Below, piece after piece: positions 37,037-48,499 of a stretch of 64,000 bases of DNA; positions within the stretch are counted from its first letter, which is position 1, and every line of letters starts with the position of its first letter. The notes beneath the pieces are model-generated. The model had not been told where the DNA came from. It did not search any database and was given only the letters and a program-made list of their open reading frames with translations. Location of the stretch: NCBI GenBank assembly GCA_963277665.1, contig OY728165.1:1147744050-1147808049 (forward strand), given 5' to 3'. This DNA is from Viscum album (Eukaryota > Streptophyta > Magnoliopsida > Santalales > Viscaceae). The position numbers and the translations under genes are program-made.

Positions 37037-38332
37037 GTGGAGTATTATAAGAATAGGGGGTCAAATTTGTTGGGTTCTAGTTAGGTGACTCAGTTTTGAC
37101 TAATCCTCATGTAGGTAAGTTATTGAATGTGGGGTGTAATATTTAATCTGAGGTGGGTGGAGGTTTGGTTTGAATGGATGGTAGGGATGTGGGTAGGAGT
37201 AATTCATATGCTGCAATGGGAAAAATAAGAAGGGGTACCACCTTCTAATATAAAGGACTCTAATATTTATAGTAGATTGAGAGAGGACATGTCTAGTCCT
37301 TCAGATCATAATTCACAATATAATGCTAAAAGTGGATTTGTCTAGAATAATACTACTAGGAGTGAGGTTCATCAAAATTTGAGTAATGGTGTTGTGGCAT
37401 GGGTAGCAGGGTGCGATGAGAATGTTGCTGGAGAGGGTGTGACAGGAATATCTGGTCACTCCTTCACAGCCAATGTTTCTTCGTTTGTTGAGGTCTTAGG
37501 ATTAGGTAGTGGTGCCTTGCTTAATGTGGGGTTGTAGGAGATGTTCTAGGACATGGCTAATCAAACTATATTTATAAATATAGGGGGTTCTAGCACAAGG
37601 GCCTAGAACCCTGTTCAACATAGAAATTTTTTTGAAGTGCGTGAAGTAGAAGGATTGAATACATATCAACTAGAACTGTCCAACGATGGGGTTTGTGAGA
37701 AGCATCCCAGGGAAGAGGGTACCTATTTTTCTACAAGTGAGCCTCCAAGATCGAGGAGTAGTGGAGGCAGAAGGGTAGCCATAAAAGGAAGGACTACTCT
37801 TCTTTACTATCTATAAGGGAGACTCTATCATCCAAGAGGCATAACTCCAAGAATATGGGATGTGAGGCTATTTTCCAGGGGAATCCATGTGGTGTGTGTG
37901 AACAACCATTGGCCATACCTTTGATTTCGGAGGATGATGTGTGTCGAACAGGGTCGGTTACTAAATTACACTAATGTGGAATCTACTAAAATGATGGGGA
38001 GGTCACTTTGGGTGACTCTTAATAAAGAGAAATACACGTGGATCGATAAGTAGGACTTGATTCTCATTTGGGGATTTAAAAATGGAATGATCATCCTAGA
38101 GGAGTACATTTATTCCATGGATAATATAGCCGTTGAAATTGAAGATATTATAATGGGTGAACCAAGAACTCAATAATCCTCTTTAACCTGGAATTATTTT
38201 ATGGAGATTAACTCTAGAAGACTTAAATATTACTTTAATTTTTCTCGTATCTTCTTATTTGGTTGAGTGCATGGTGTCTAGTATTTTCCTTAAAATTGCT
38301 TGATATAATAAAAATATAATTTTCATTCATGT
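37037..38332. other. Unassigned, possibly decayed coding
   Basis: A plus-strand stretch around 37380-37960 reads with fairly long runs between stops (for example SNGVVAWVAGCDENVAGEGVTG, and later NPCGVCEQPLAIPLISEDDV), less AT-rich than its surroundings. I do not recognise a family. It could be the tail of an old retroelement or a dead host gene. Confidence 0.3.
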
Positions 38333-38426
38333 AATGTCACAAAGCCTATGGGCGATGTAGGGTTCCCCTTCAACCCTAAAAAGGGATATTATCAAAAATG
38401 AATACAAATATGTCCTTTGTGACATT
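38333..38426. repeat. Perfect 12-bp inverted repeat with 70-bp loop
   Basis: AATGTCACAAAG at 38333-38344 and CTTTGTGACATT at 38415-38426, followed at once by a run of G (38427-38435) and TAGA. The G run resembles a polypurine tract. Confidence 0.7.
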
Positions 38427-38619
38427 GGGGGGGGGTAGATTTATCCCTAGGGTTCAAAATAATGTTTTCTAGTCCAAATCCACAAAAATAACTAGACTAT
38501 TATATGATACCAATTATGGAGACCCTATCCTTTTACACATAATATTATATGATTTTAAGCATAATTATCCACCAAATACAAACTAGGGATCTTAATGTCT
38601 ATTTTATTTGGAATATTAG

Positions 38620-40100
38620 TGATAAGTGTATTTTATGAATATATTTTAGAATTTTTTATGTATTGATTTTTGTATTTAAATGAATAACCTTTCTAATTTT
38701 GGAATATATTTATTTGTTTTATAATGTTTAGCATGAAATAATTAATTTTTAAAAAAATTAATGAAATGTGGTGGAAATTATATCCAAAATACACTTCATG
38801 ATGTGTGCTTCACTCACAGAACAATATCAGATTTTTGAGAAGGAAGCCGAGAAGGAAAACTAGAACAATATAATTGCATGTGATATTATCTCATTACACG
38901 TCGAGAATTTTTCAAAATAAATATTATTCAGAGGATAATTTGTGAATTCATAACGCACTATGAAATACAATTACACATAATGAATCACAATTTCATGATG
39001 TGAAAATTTTTGTGAAAATATTTTGGATAATAAATACCCTTATATTCATGAGATATGAGGATTTAAAGGTTACACGTCATGATTCCTGATTACACTTTGT
39101 GAAGGAAGCCAAAGTTCCAAATCAATGACTGAGATTAACATGATATTAGCATGGATTTAAATACGTGGAGGAATACACAAATATGGATTTCATGATGTGT
39201 AAATTGATTACACGTCATGAAATGTTTTGGGAAGTTCCCCACAAGAGCCTATAAATTATGGATCTACCAGCTGTAGTGAGACTCATTCCAGGATCTAGAC
39301 GGAGGACCACTTTTGGAAAAAGGTTCCCACCTGCATCTGCCACTCTCTTTAGGATGTAATTTAATTATTTTTTTCACCCCCTCATGGTTATAATTAGTGG
39401 GTGATTTCATTATGTCGAAGAATTCATGATGAATGGGTGTTGAAGGTATAAGTTATTTTATTTTTTATTAAAATTTATGTCAGGATTTCCCATCTTCTAT
39501 TCAATTCTATCCTTTCTGTAATTTCTTCATGCCTGATCATTGTGAGTAGGGTTAGGGATTTGGTTTATTTTATTTCTATATTTATGCATGATCATTTATG
39601 GGGTTGATTGAATACATTTTCTTCATGTGATATCTAGGGTTTAGACTCCCCCCAGAACCATTGTGTTTTTCCTTACCCTATGTTTAATTATGTTTTAGGG
39701 TTACCCATTATTTGTAATCCAAAGTACCGAATCATGAGAAAAGGATTACTTAGGATGGTGAGCATTTAAATAACCATTGTACTCACAAGGACATGATTCT
39801 AACAACTACATGATTTTTTATTGACTATTCCATACATTTTCATCCCATGAACTTTGATTCAGTAATGATCGACACCCTTTTTAAAATTTTTTCTCCCACA
39901 TTTTTCAACAATTGAATACATCAATGTTTATATTTATTTACTTAAAATCTTGATTAATTTATTTATATTTTATTTAATTAGTATTTTCTATCACCATGTC
40001 TCTATGGGTTTGAACTTAGACATGAAATTCCTATATTACTTTATTGATTAGAGCTTGGTTTGTTTCATGTTTATAAATTTATAAATTCAGTAACTCAGCT
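38620..40100 (+). repeat. Possible old LTR of Athila/TAT type
   Basis: TGATAAGTG at 38620, a hairpin of 16-bp arms (39187-39223), a TATA-like CTATAAATTA at 39249-39258, and the following GCTGTAGTGAGACTC, then GGAGGACCACTTTTGG, recall LTRs of the Athila/TAT lineage as I remember them. A G-rich tract lies 185 bases upstream. I cannot fix the right end, and no partner LTR is in the window. Confidence 0.3.
39187..39223. repeat. Hairpin with 16-bp arms
   Basis: ATTTCATGATGTGTAA, loop ATTGA, TTACACGTCATGAAAT; one G-T pair, otherwise perfect. Single copies of the arm words recur between 38790 and 39100. Confidence 0.8.
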
Positions 40101-41668
40101 GGAATTAACGATTTCTGTAGGGATATAAATTAATTACTTATTTAGATAACATTAATATAAAATTAAACATTATTGAATTAATATCTCTAATGATTTCCTA
40201 ACTAAATTTGATCTCCTATAACTCCTTAGGATTACCTGGGGAATACAAAAAAAATGGACGAGTTAAAATCTTAGTAATGGAATAAACATGAGAATAAATC
40301 CTGGTATATTAATTATGAGGAATAACATAATGGAATGGATAATGAATAAACATATGGAAGAATAAAATATAGATCATTGAATAATATGATCATGGAAATA
40401 TTGAAATGTGGAAGAAACATATTACATGATATAAACACCAGTCGATGTTAATTTCGAATAGTATATCACATGGTGGAGAAAGTCCCATAATGGATTAAGT
40501 CTAATACCTAATCCCATACATGAAATATTATGAGAGTAGTCGATTACCAAATCATTTAAGAACTATCTAGGTGCATCCATAACAGCATTTGTATTAATAT
40601 GGGTGCCAAAATAAGAATCCAATCATAAGGAATAAACATAAGGGTTACCCTTGGAATAAAATGGTTATCGTAATTAGGTCATGAGACATAACCAAAGGAA
40701 GTATCATTATGGTATCCTTGAAAGAATTGATTTAAATCCTTCATGGACATTCATAAAGAAGAAATAAGTATATATAATGTAAAATTATTTTGAACTAATG
40801 TGAAAAAATTTAAAAAAGTTGTTTATTGACAACCAAAATGTGCTGTTTAAGAAAGCTTTTAACATAACAGTTAAAGAGTCATTAACAGTGGTAAGATAAT
40901 AATAATTTAAATAAAACTAGAAGTGAACTAAAATTGTTTTAAAAATAAGTAGTTTATTTATAAATCATTTTTTTTAATATTTCATTGAGTGGTACATTAA
41001 AAGAAACAAAATAAAATAGAGAAGTTTCCTTTAGTCAACTTTACAAATGGAATTAATAATGGAACGATTAATAAATTTATATACCCACAAAATAATTATT
41101 ATATAAAAATGGTATATAAGTGTGATACCTATATTATGAATATGAAAAAAAATTATATAAGAATAATTATTTGAAATTTTTGGCTGATAAATATGGAACA
41201 TAACTTAAAGTAAATATAGAGGTTCAGAAAGATCACTTACCTTTTTTCTGCATTTTTTCTGAACATGAACATAAATTCCTAAATCATAAAATTATTTTCA
41301 TAAATTAATTAATTCAGAATATCATCCAAATTTATTTGATTTATTATAATATTATTAAGTTCATTTTCTGTCATTTATATAAGTTATATGATTCAATTTC
41401 GTTGTTCTAGGGGTTTTGATTTTGTGGTTTCTTGGTCGGTTCACTTATGTATAATTATGGAAGTTATTATTGATGAGGAATATTATTCCAAAAGTGAAAT
41501 TATAAGGTATTAATGAACTCCCAAAAGTTTCAATGGTCCCATATGTCATTTTTTCAAATATGAGGATTATTTTTTTAAAAAAACTTTATTTATAATTGTT
41601 CAATTTATTTTTTTTCATTTTCTCAATCATCATGAACAAGATACATTTTTATTTAATATTATGATTAT
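40101..41668. other. AT-rich DNA without recognised features
   Basis: Strongly AT-rich up to the LTR of element E. No open frame of note, no domain trace, no tandem array. Confidence 0.6.
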
Positions 41669-42345
41669 TATCACGACCCGTCCTCAGGGCCCGTGCCATG
41701 ACTACCCCAAGCCTGCCTTCCATAGGCCAGGGGCTGGCGACTAACACCAAGGCGTAAATCTCAGTAAAAAGGGAAGGCATTGCCTTTGTAAAGTAAACAA
41801 GCACCACAGAGTAAGCAAGCAGAAAAGTAAACACTAAGTAAAAACAGAGTAGAACTGTAAGTGAGGAAAAGTAAATGGGCCAGTATACAAACCCAAACTG
41901 AAAGTAAAGTACAACTCGAAAGGGAAAACAGCAACTGAAAAGTAAAAGCCGCTACACCGAGCTGTCCACTGGAAATCCCACCTGAAGGGTGGGTACAGAT
42001 AACTCCACTGCTCCTCGGGTCCTGCCGTCCGCTCTGAGTACGTCCCGCCCAGTGGTCCACCTCCAGGTACCGTCCTACTCTGCAAGCCTCAACCACGATC
42101 AACGCTATTCTTCGTCTGCAACCAACACAACGTAGTGTGGGCATAGCCCATGCAGGGGTGAGTATAAGCTACTCAGTAGGGACCCCGAGACCCCCGAAGG
42201 TCTCCCAAAATCCACAAAGGATTAACCACAAAGGAAAGATACAATCACTAAGTAACAACCGACACTGCTTAGGTATATGCCCATACATATACCTAAGTCA
42301 TCAATTCTAATACGCTCCAACCTCTGAGCCCAAGTACAACCCAGT

Positions 42346-42702
42346 CCACACAGGAAAGTATACGTATTCCACACAGGAAAGTAAAACGTAATCCACACAG
42401 GATAGCACAACATAATCCACACAGGAAAGAAAACAGGATTCAGATCACACAGGTATACTTCTTCGAAAGACGATAGAGATGATCACTGATCCATCTAAGT
42501 CATTGGACCCACAAAGGATCGATAGGTACTAACCCCTGCAATGACCCACACAGGATCGGTAGGAAACAAACCCCCGCAAAGACCCACACAGGATCGGACC
42601 CACACAGGATCTGTAGGCGCTGGCTCACACAGAACCGCTGAGTGCTGACCCACACCGGATCGGACCCACACAGGATCGGTAGCACTGATCCACATAGGAT
42701 CT
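42346..42702 (-). repeat. CCACACAGGA repeat cluster in 3' LTR of E
   Basis: About 13 copies of CCACACAGGA (plus strand), first followed by AAAG, later by TCGG or TCGGTAG, at irregular spacing of 17-35 bases. The same cluster lies at 50501-50855. Confidence 0.85.
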
Positions 42703-43319
42703 CTGATTGCGGTAGTCGTCGTCGTCGAATCTACTGAGGATCTCTGCATAGTCATCGTCGCAGTCACAGTAGCAGTCCCAGCCAGCACTAGGGTTCCCGC
42801 ACACAGCAAGCTCGTTCGGGAGGGTCCGCTCCACGAGCCAAGAGGCTGATACATCAACTGTCCCACAGTCCAGAGTTGATGTATCCAAAAGTTCTTTATC
42901 ATCAACAGGAACTCAACGTCGCAGACGGCGCGTCAATCGGACGCCCGGTCTGAGAGTTATTGGCTTTTTCGTTCCAGGGGCCCAGATGGTTTTTAAGGCA
43001 AAACCAACCCGACCATACTCCACCTACGTCCAAACCTCGGGCAGAGTAAGCCAAAAGATCCATCTGACTAAGAGGAACTCAACAAAGTCGACGGTACGTC
43101 AATCGGACGTCTGTAGCTCAAGATATGAGCGTTTCCGCTCTGAGGGCCCGGTTGGTTTCGTGTACGAACCAACCCGGCCGAACTCAAAGTATTCCGAAAC
43201 CATCAGTGCAATATACCGAAACGACCATCTCGATCAAGGATCACATTTCTGCTGATGCCGCGTCGTTTGGAGGTCCTTAGCCCGAGTTATGGGCATTTGA
43301 ACCCAAACAGTCCGATAAC

Positions 43320-43960
43320 GGGGGTTTCGGGCCCGGACCGACCCGGCCCGAGACCCCCCAGTTGGCCCGAAACGGGTCAACCCGCCCCGGACAGGGTCCG
43401 CCCGGCCCGGCATGGCCCGACCCGTCTGGGAACGACCCGGCCCGGCGCGGCCCGGCCTAGCAGACCGGCCGGGCGCCGGTCTGGCTAGGGACAGCGCGCC
43501 TAGCGCGCTGTCTGGCTCATCTTTTGGCCGAGCCGTTCGGCAAAGGGGGGGCCTGCCCCCCTGTGTAACCGCATCCCCCCCTCAATTATGGGGGGAAGTT
43601 GAAGCTGGCAGGGGGGATTTAATTCCCCCGGCTTTCCCCTTTCTGGCCAGCCTGACCTGGCCGGTCGGCTCTTTCTCAACGGGACCGGCGGTGGCCGGTC
43701 CCCTTCCGGCTCCGACACCGGCGGCCCGGCTGGCCGCCGGTCACCATGCTCCGCCGTGGCCCAGAACCGGCTGCGGCCCTTGTCGTCCGGCATGGTGCGA
43801 CGACACCGCGCCCCTCCACCGTGGCCCCGCTCCGGACGCGGCTCCTTCGATTTCCTTCGACGCGGCATCACGGCATCGCGTTCTTGAATTTCTTTCCACA
43901 GCGCGGTGTGACGGCTCCACGCATATCTTCCGCATGAAACCGCGTGGTGCGACGGCACCA
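43320..43960. other. CpG-rich island in U3 of 3' LTR of E
   Basis: CCCGGCCCGG-type words, then GC-rich sequence with a long plus-strand frame (43412-44002) antisense to the element. A similar frame (51518-52129) is in the other LTR. Similar to the island in D. Confidence 0.65.
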
Positions 43961-45013
43961 CGCTTTCTCGTACCAACCACAAGAAACCATCACGAAAAAT
44001 AAAGAGGAGGGTCGGCCATGTTTGTGCGGTCCGACCCCCTCGCGTTATTCGACAACAAAAGGTTTTAAACCATGATCATCATCAAGTTGGTATTCACGAA
44101 CAATTAAATAAATAAAACCCCTACCTCGGTTTAGGAACGGTGTTCATTAACGACCCGTGGAAGACGAGCGTCGCAGAGGTCGGGCGTCGTGGAAAAAGAA
44201 ATTCGACGTCACGAAGCGAGGATTCGAAGTCGTTGACAGTGATTTCATCGTGGAAAACCGTCGCGGAAGAAGAACGTCATGTCGCGGAAATGGCGTCGCG
44301 GAAGAATCGTGTTCTTCGGTGGAGAAGTTCTTCGTTGAAGAACGATGTTCTTCGCGTTCTTCATCGAGGTTGAAGAAGATGAAGAATGCATCTCAATCCT
44401 CTCAAGTTTGCCAAAGAAACTAACCAAAATAAAATAAGTCCATGACTTATTTTATTTACACATCTTAACCTCTTTGAATTTCAAGAGTTTGAAATTAAGT
44501 AACTCATCTTAATTAATAACACAAGTTTTCAAATTAATTAGAGTTGAGTTATTGGGGAGTTTAAGGGGAGTTGATGAGTTAGGGATCGTGTGGGCCCCAC
44601 CACACATTATCCTCTCAAGGGAGGTTATGTGGATGTGGGCCCCACCTCTAACTCCCATTTGGAGGAAATAACCAACAAGGTTAAAAATAAATTGTGTTCC
44701 ACAATTTATTTAACTTCTTCTAATTCCCCCCAAAACTAACTCTCATCCCGCATAAAACGCAACCTCGGAAAAGGTCTCCTTATGCGAATATCAGCACTGC
44801 GAGTTCATTGGTGTCATCGGATTTTAAATCCGACCACCGAGTCAAAAGATAAAATTCATGCTCATTTTTTCACTGAACATACCCGAGCCAAACTTCGGAA
44901 ATTGATTCTGGGCACATTGGGCCTCGGAATCAGGTGCCGTCAGAAACTGCACTCTTATAAAATTCCAAAGAAAATTAAGAAAAAATTTCCCTTGAATATT
45001 ATGGGTCTTTACA

Positions 45014-45030
45014 TTACTCCCACCTCAGGG
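45014..45030 (-). other. Polypurine tract of E
   Basis: Minus strand CCCTGAGGTGGGAGTAA directly before TGTAAAGACCC. Confidence 0.8.
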
Positions 45031-45059
45031 CTTTACGTCCCCGTAAAGATATATCAAAA

Positions 45060-45480
45060 CTAGGGAAACAAATGAGGGTACTGAGCACGCATCTGAGCCT
45101 CCTGCTCCCAAGTTCTCTCCTGGAGGTTCTCGTGCTGCCATCTGATGCGCACTAGAGGAATCGACCGTCCACGTAGGACCCGCTCTTGTCGATCCTCGAT
45201 CTCCACCGGGACCTCCATAAAAGTTGCCCCATCATCAATGTCAAGATCCCCATGGTCAATGATGTGCGTCGGGTCATGCATGTATCTCCTCAGCTGAGAT
45301 TCGTGGAAGACGTCGTGCACCCGGTGCAACTGAGGTGGTAGATCCAGATGATAAGCCACCTCGCCAATCCTGCTGAGGACCTAGAATGGTCCGATGAAGA
45401 GCGGAGATAACTTGCCGCCTTGGCCAAATCTCTGAAAACCACATTGAGTTGAGACACGCAAGAAGACGTGGTCGCCATCC
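45060..45480 (-). pseudogene. Integrase C-terminus and chromodomain of E
   Basis: Frame 45060-45359 reads VAYHLD-type text in its first codons, then HRVHDVFHESQLRRYMHDPT, and the chromodomain RQERVLRGRSIPLVRIRW, QERTWEQE and YPHLFP at its natural end. Upstream, GDHVFLRVST and KLSPLFIGPF mark the GPY/F module, separated by one stop and one at the link to the core (TAG 45482-45480, where F has CAG). Confidence 0.9.
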
Positions 45481-46330
45481 TAGAACTCTAGTGGCCTCTG
45501 CCTCCGGTCAGCGTATGACTTCTGCCGGCTCTGATCTGTCCTCATCCGCTCCTGGACGACTTGGACCATCTCTTTCATGGCCTGGACCATCTCTGGTCCC
45601 ACAAGTGCTGACTCCCCAGGGTCTGTCCAGCACAAAGGAGATCTGCAAGGTCGACCGTACAACGCCTCGTATGGTGCCATCATGATGGTGGAGTGGTAGC
45701 TGTTGTTGTACGAGAACTACACTAAGGGTAGGTGGTCCTCCCAGCTAGGACCAAAGTCGAGGACACATGCGCGGAGCATGTCCTCGAGAGTCTGAATGGT
45801 CCTCTCCATCTGACCATCCGTCTGAGGGTGAAAGGCTGTGCTCAGACGTAGCTGCGTCCCGAAAACCTCCTGCAATCCCTTCCATAGCCGGGAAGTAAAA
45901 CGAGCATCTCGATCGGATACGATAGATGATGGCACACCGTGAAGCCGAAAAATCTCATGAATGTAAAGACGTCCCAAGCTCTCCACTGAGCCCTGCTCTC
46001 GGATGGGTAAGAAGTGAGCCGACTTGGTGAGTTGGTCGACAATCACCCAGATAGAGTCGTGACCTCTGGAATTGCGTGGAAGTCCAGTCACGAAGTCCAT
46101 AGATATTTCGTCCCACTTCCACTCTGGAACCTCCAAGGGCTGTACCAAGCCTGCTGGTACCTGGTGCTCAGCCTTCACCTACTAGCAGGTGAGGCATCGG
46201 GAAACGAACTCTTCCACAACCTTCTTCATGCACGTCCAATAGTGTTATCGTCTAAGATCCTGGTACATCTTCGCCACTCCAGGATGTACCGCCAAAGGAG
46301 AAGTGTGAAACTATCTCAGTAACTCCTCCC
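45481..46330 (-). pseudogene. Integrase core of E
   Basis: Frame 45717-46178 holds [17 protein letters not shown] (first catalytic Asp), [27 protein letters not shown] (second Asp) and [20 protein letters not shown] (Glu): the DDE triad is complete. It is bounded by a TAG at 45719-45717 inside LPLV-stop-FSYNN and a TAGTAG pair at 46184-46179 in CLTC-stop-stop-VK, the zinc domain, where element F has CQQVK. The core end [18 protein letters not shown] is in 45480-45683. Confidence 0.92.
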
Positions 46331-46499
46331 GTAAAGCGACTGGTACCATGGTACGTCCTCTGAAAAGGATGTCATGCTCTGCTCCAAAGGAGAAACCATC
46401 AGGTGCCTGTCCTGAGGATATATGTGCACGCCGCGTCTCACAGTCAGCGTCCCCATGGTGTGCCTCTCTGACCTGCTGTAGAAGTGGAGGAGTGACTGT

Positions 46500-46910
46500 G
46501 AGAGACTAAAGGAAGGCTGCTCCATCTCTATCCACGAAGGATATCTGCAAAGAGGCTAGCTGCTCTGTCGCCTCCTCAAGTATCTGAATGCCCGTCCTCC
46601 TGTTGAGGGAATCGGCTACTACGTTCCCCTTCCCAGGAGTATAGACTATCTCAAAGTTATAGTCCTGGAGGGGCTCAAGCCATCGCCGCTGTCTCGGGTT
46701 TAGGTCCTTCTGCGAGAAGATGTACCTGAGACTTTGATGATCAGAAAAGACTGTAAAGCGCTCGCCCATCAGGTAGTGTCGCCATGTCTTCAGAGCGAAG
46801 ACCACTGCTGCTAACTCCAGGTCATGGGTAGCGTAGTTCTGCTCATGCGACCTCAACTGACATGATCCATAGGCGATCACTACCCGCTACTGCATCAGGA
46901 CACAACCGAG
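46500..46910 (-). pseudogene. RNase H domain of E
   Basis: Frame 46506-46880 reads [36 protein letters not shown] in shape, then FSDHQSLRYIFSQKDLNPRQRRW and a terminal NVVADSLNRR. It is separated from RT only by a TAG just after VLMQ near 46885. Confidence 0.92.
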
Positions 46911-47984
46911 TCCATTCCCTGATGCATCGCAGTAGACTACGTACCCTACTCCCTCCTCAGGCAACCTCAAGATAGGTGCGCTGGTCAATCTCTGTCTCAG
47001 CTCCTGGAAGCTCTGCTGACATTTGTCTGACCACACGAAGGGTTTCCCCTTATTCGTCAATGCTGAGAGTGGTGCCGCAACTCTGGAGAAATCTGGCACG
47101 AATCTCCGGTAGTATCCAGCTAGTCCCAAGAAACTCCGAACCTTCGTCACGCTCCTGGGTGGCTCCCAAGCTAACACTGCCTCGATCTTTGTAGGATCCA
47201 CTGCAACTCCCACCTTAGAGATAAAGTGTCCTAAGAAGTGGACCTCACGTATCCAGAACTGACACTTTGAGAGCTTACCATAAAGCTGGTGCTCTCGGAG
47301 TGTGTCTAGTACAACCCTTAAGTGGTAGGCGTGCTCCTCCTCAGTCGTCGAGTAGATCAAAATGTCATCGATGAAGACCATGAAAAATTGATCGAGGTAT
47401 GGATGAAGGATCCTGTTCATGAGGGCCATGAACACTACTAGAGCATTGGTCACGACGAAGGGCATAACAAATAACTCATAGTGTCCATACCGACATCTAA
47501 AGGTCGTCTTCTGCACGTCCTCGTCTCTAACTCTGAGCTGATGATAGCCTGACCTGAGGTCTATCTTCGAGAACCACCGTGCTCCCTTGAGATGATCAAA
47601 GAGGTCATCAATCCTCGGTAGCGGATACTTGTTCCTCACTGTCACCTGGTTCAGGCGACGATAGTCAACACAAAGTCGCAAGCTCTCGTCCGCCTTCTTG
47701 GCAAACAATATCGGGGAAGCCCAGCGTAAAACACTAGGTCGGATGAACACCTTGCCCTACTAGTCCTCCAACTGTACCCGTAGCTCTTGAAGCTCGGCGG
47801 GGGCCATCCGATATGCGGGAGTTGATATCGGAGCTGTCCCGGAGTACAGGTCAATATAAAAGTCTACCTCTCTGTGAGGAGGTAACCCTAGAACGTCGTC
47901 GGGAAAAATGTCCGCAAACTGATCCACCACTGCAGGAAAACCAGGACTTCGCACGTCAACTGCTCCTAGGATGAGGCTAGCCAA
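46887..47984 (-). pseudogene. Reverse transcriptase of E
   Basis: A 287-codon frame (46887-47750) includes [55 protein letters not shown], the catalytic box FIDDIL with both aspartates, FLGHFISK and [14 protein letters not shown]. The N-terminal part (47760-47984, [24 protein letters not shown]) is cut off by TAGTAG at 47762-47757. Apart from the stops the domain looks complete. Confidence 0.93.
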
Positions 47985-47999
47985 CTGATGAGTGATGGG

Positions 48000-48395
48000 A
48001 TATCCTCTCCTCCGCAGAAGTCCATCTTGTGCTGCAAAGGCTCCCTTCTCACCGGTGAAGGTGAACCTACTCCCGTCGGTGCGTAATCAATCTGTGCATG
48101 GACCGTAGATAACCAATCCATGCCCAAGATGACGTCATAAGGCCTCGACGCTGCTACAAGAAGATCCCAGCCGAATCTCTCGCCTCCTATAGTATTCTCA
48201 CACTGCCGGCACTAGTACGTAATCGTCGAGTCTGCTCCCGTAGGAGTCTCTAGCCGTAAGGATCGAGCCAACAGCTCTGTCGGAATCTCCGAGCTCCGAA
48301 CAAGGGCAACGGCTATAAAAGAGTGACTCGCTCCTGTGTCTACAAGTACTGCAGCAAGGGTGGAATATACACAGATAGTACCTCAAATCATCTTG
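48000..48395 (-). pseudogene. Protease domain of E
   Basis: Near 48340-48370 the minus strand reads VLVDTGASHSFIA, an intact aspartic protease active site, followed by LARSLRLETPTGADS and, toward 48120, VILGMDWLS. A few stops separate the pieces. It lies between gag and RT as expected. Confidence 0.85.
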
Positions 48396-48499
48396 GGTGC
48401 ACCATGGTCGTAGGAATCCGCTGCCTGGAGTTGTGCCTGTCTCTGCCCGCCAGCTCCCTGTGGTCGGGGCGGACCTCCTGGTGGTGGTGGTGGTGGTAG

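Larger units (their letters stand above)
41669..45013 (-). repeat. 3' LTR of element E (3345 bp)
   Basis: Begins TATCACGACC (expected TGTCAC) and ends CTTTACA. A repeat cluster lies at 42346-42702 and a CCCGG-rich stretch at 43320-43470. The terminal block CCATAGGCCAGGGGCTGGCG near 41722 is shared with D. Confidence 0.93.

Noticed and set aside
42495..42905. Repeated DPVWV-type peptide frames (also 50595-51043)
   Set aside because: They are translations of the CCACACAGGA repeat cluster in the LTRs of E, in several frames at once; no start context or conservation supports a protein.
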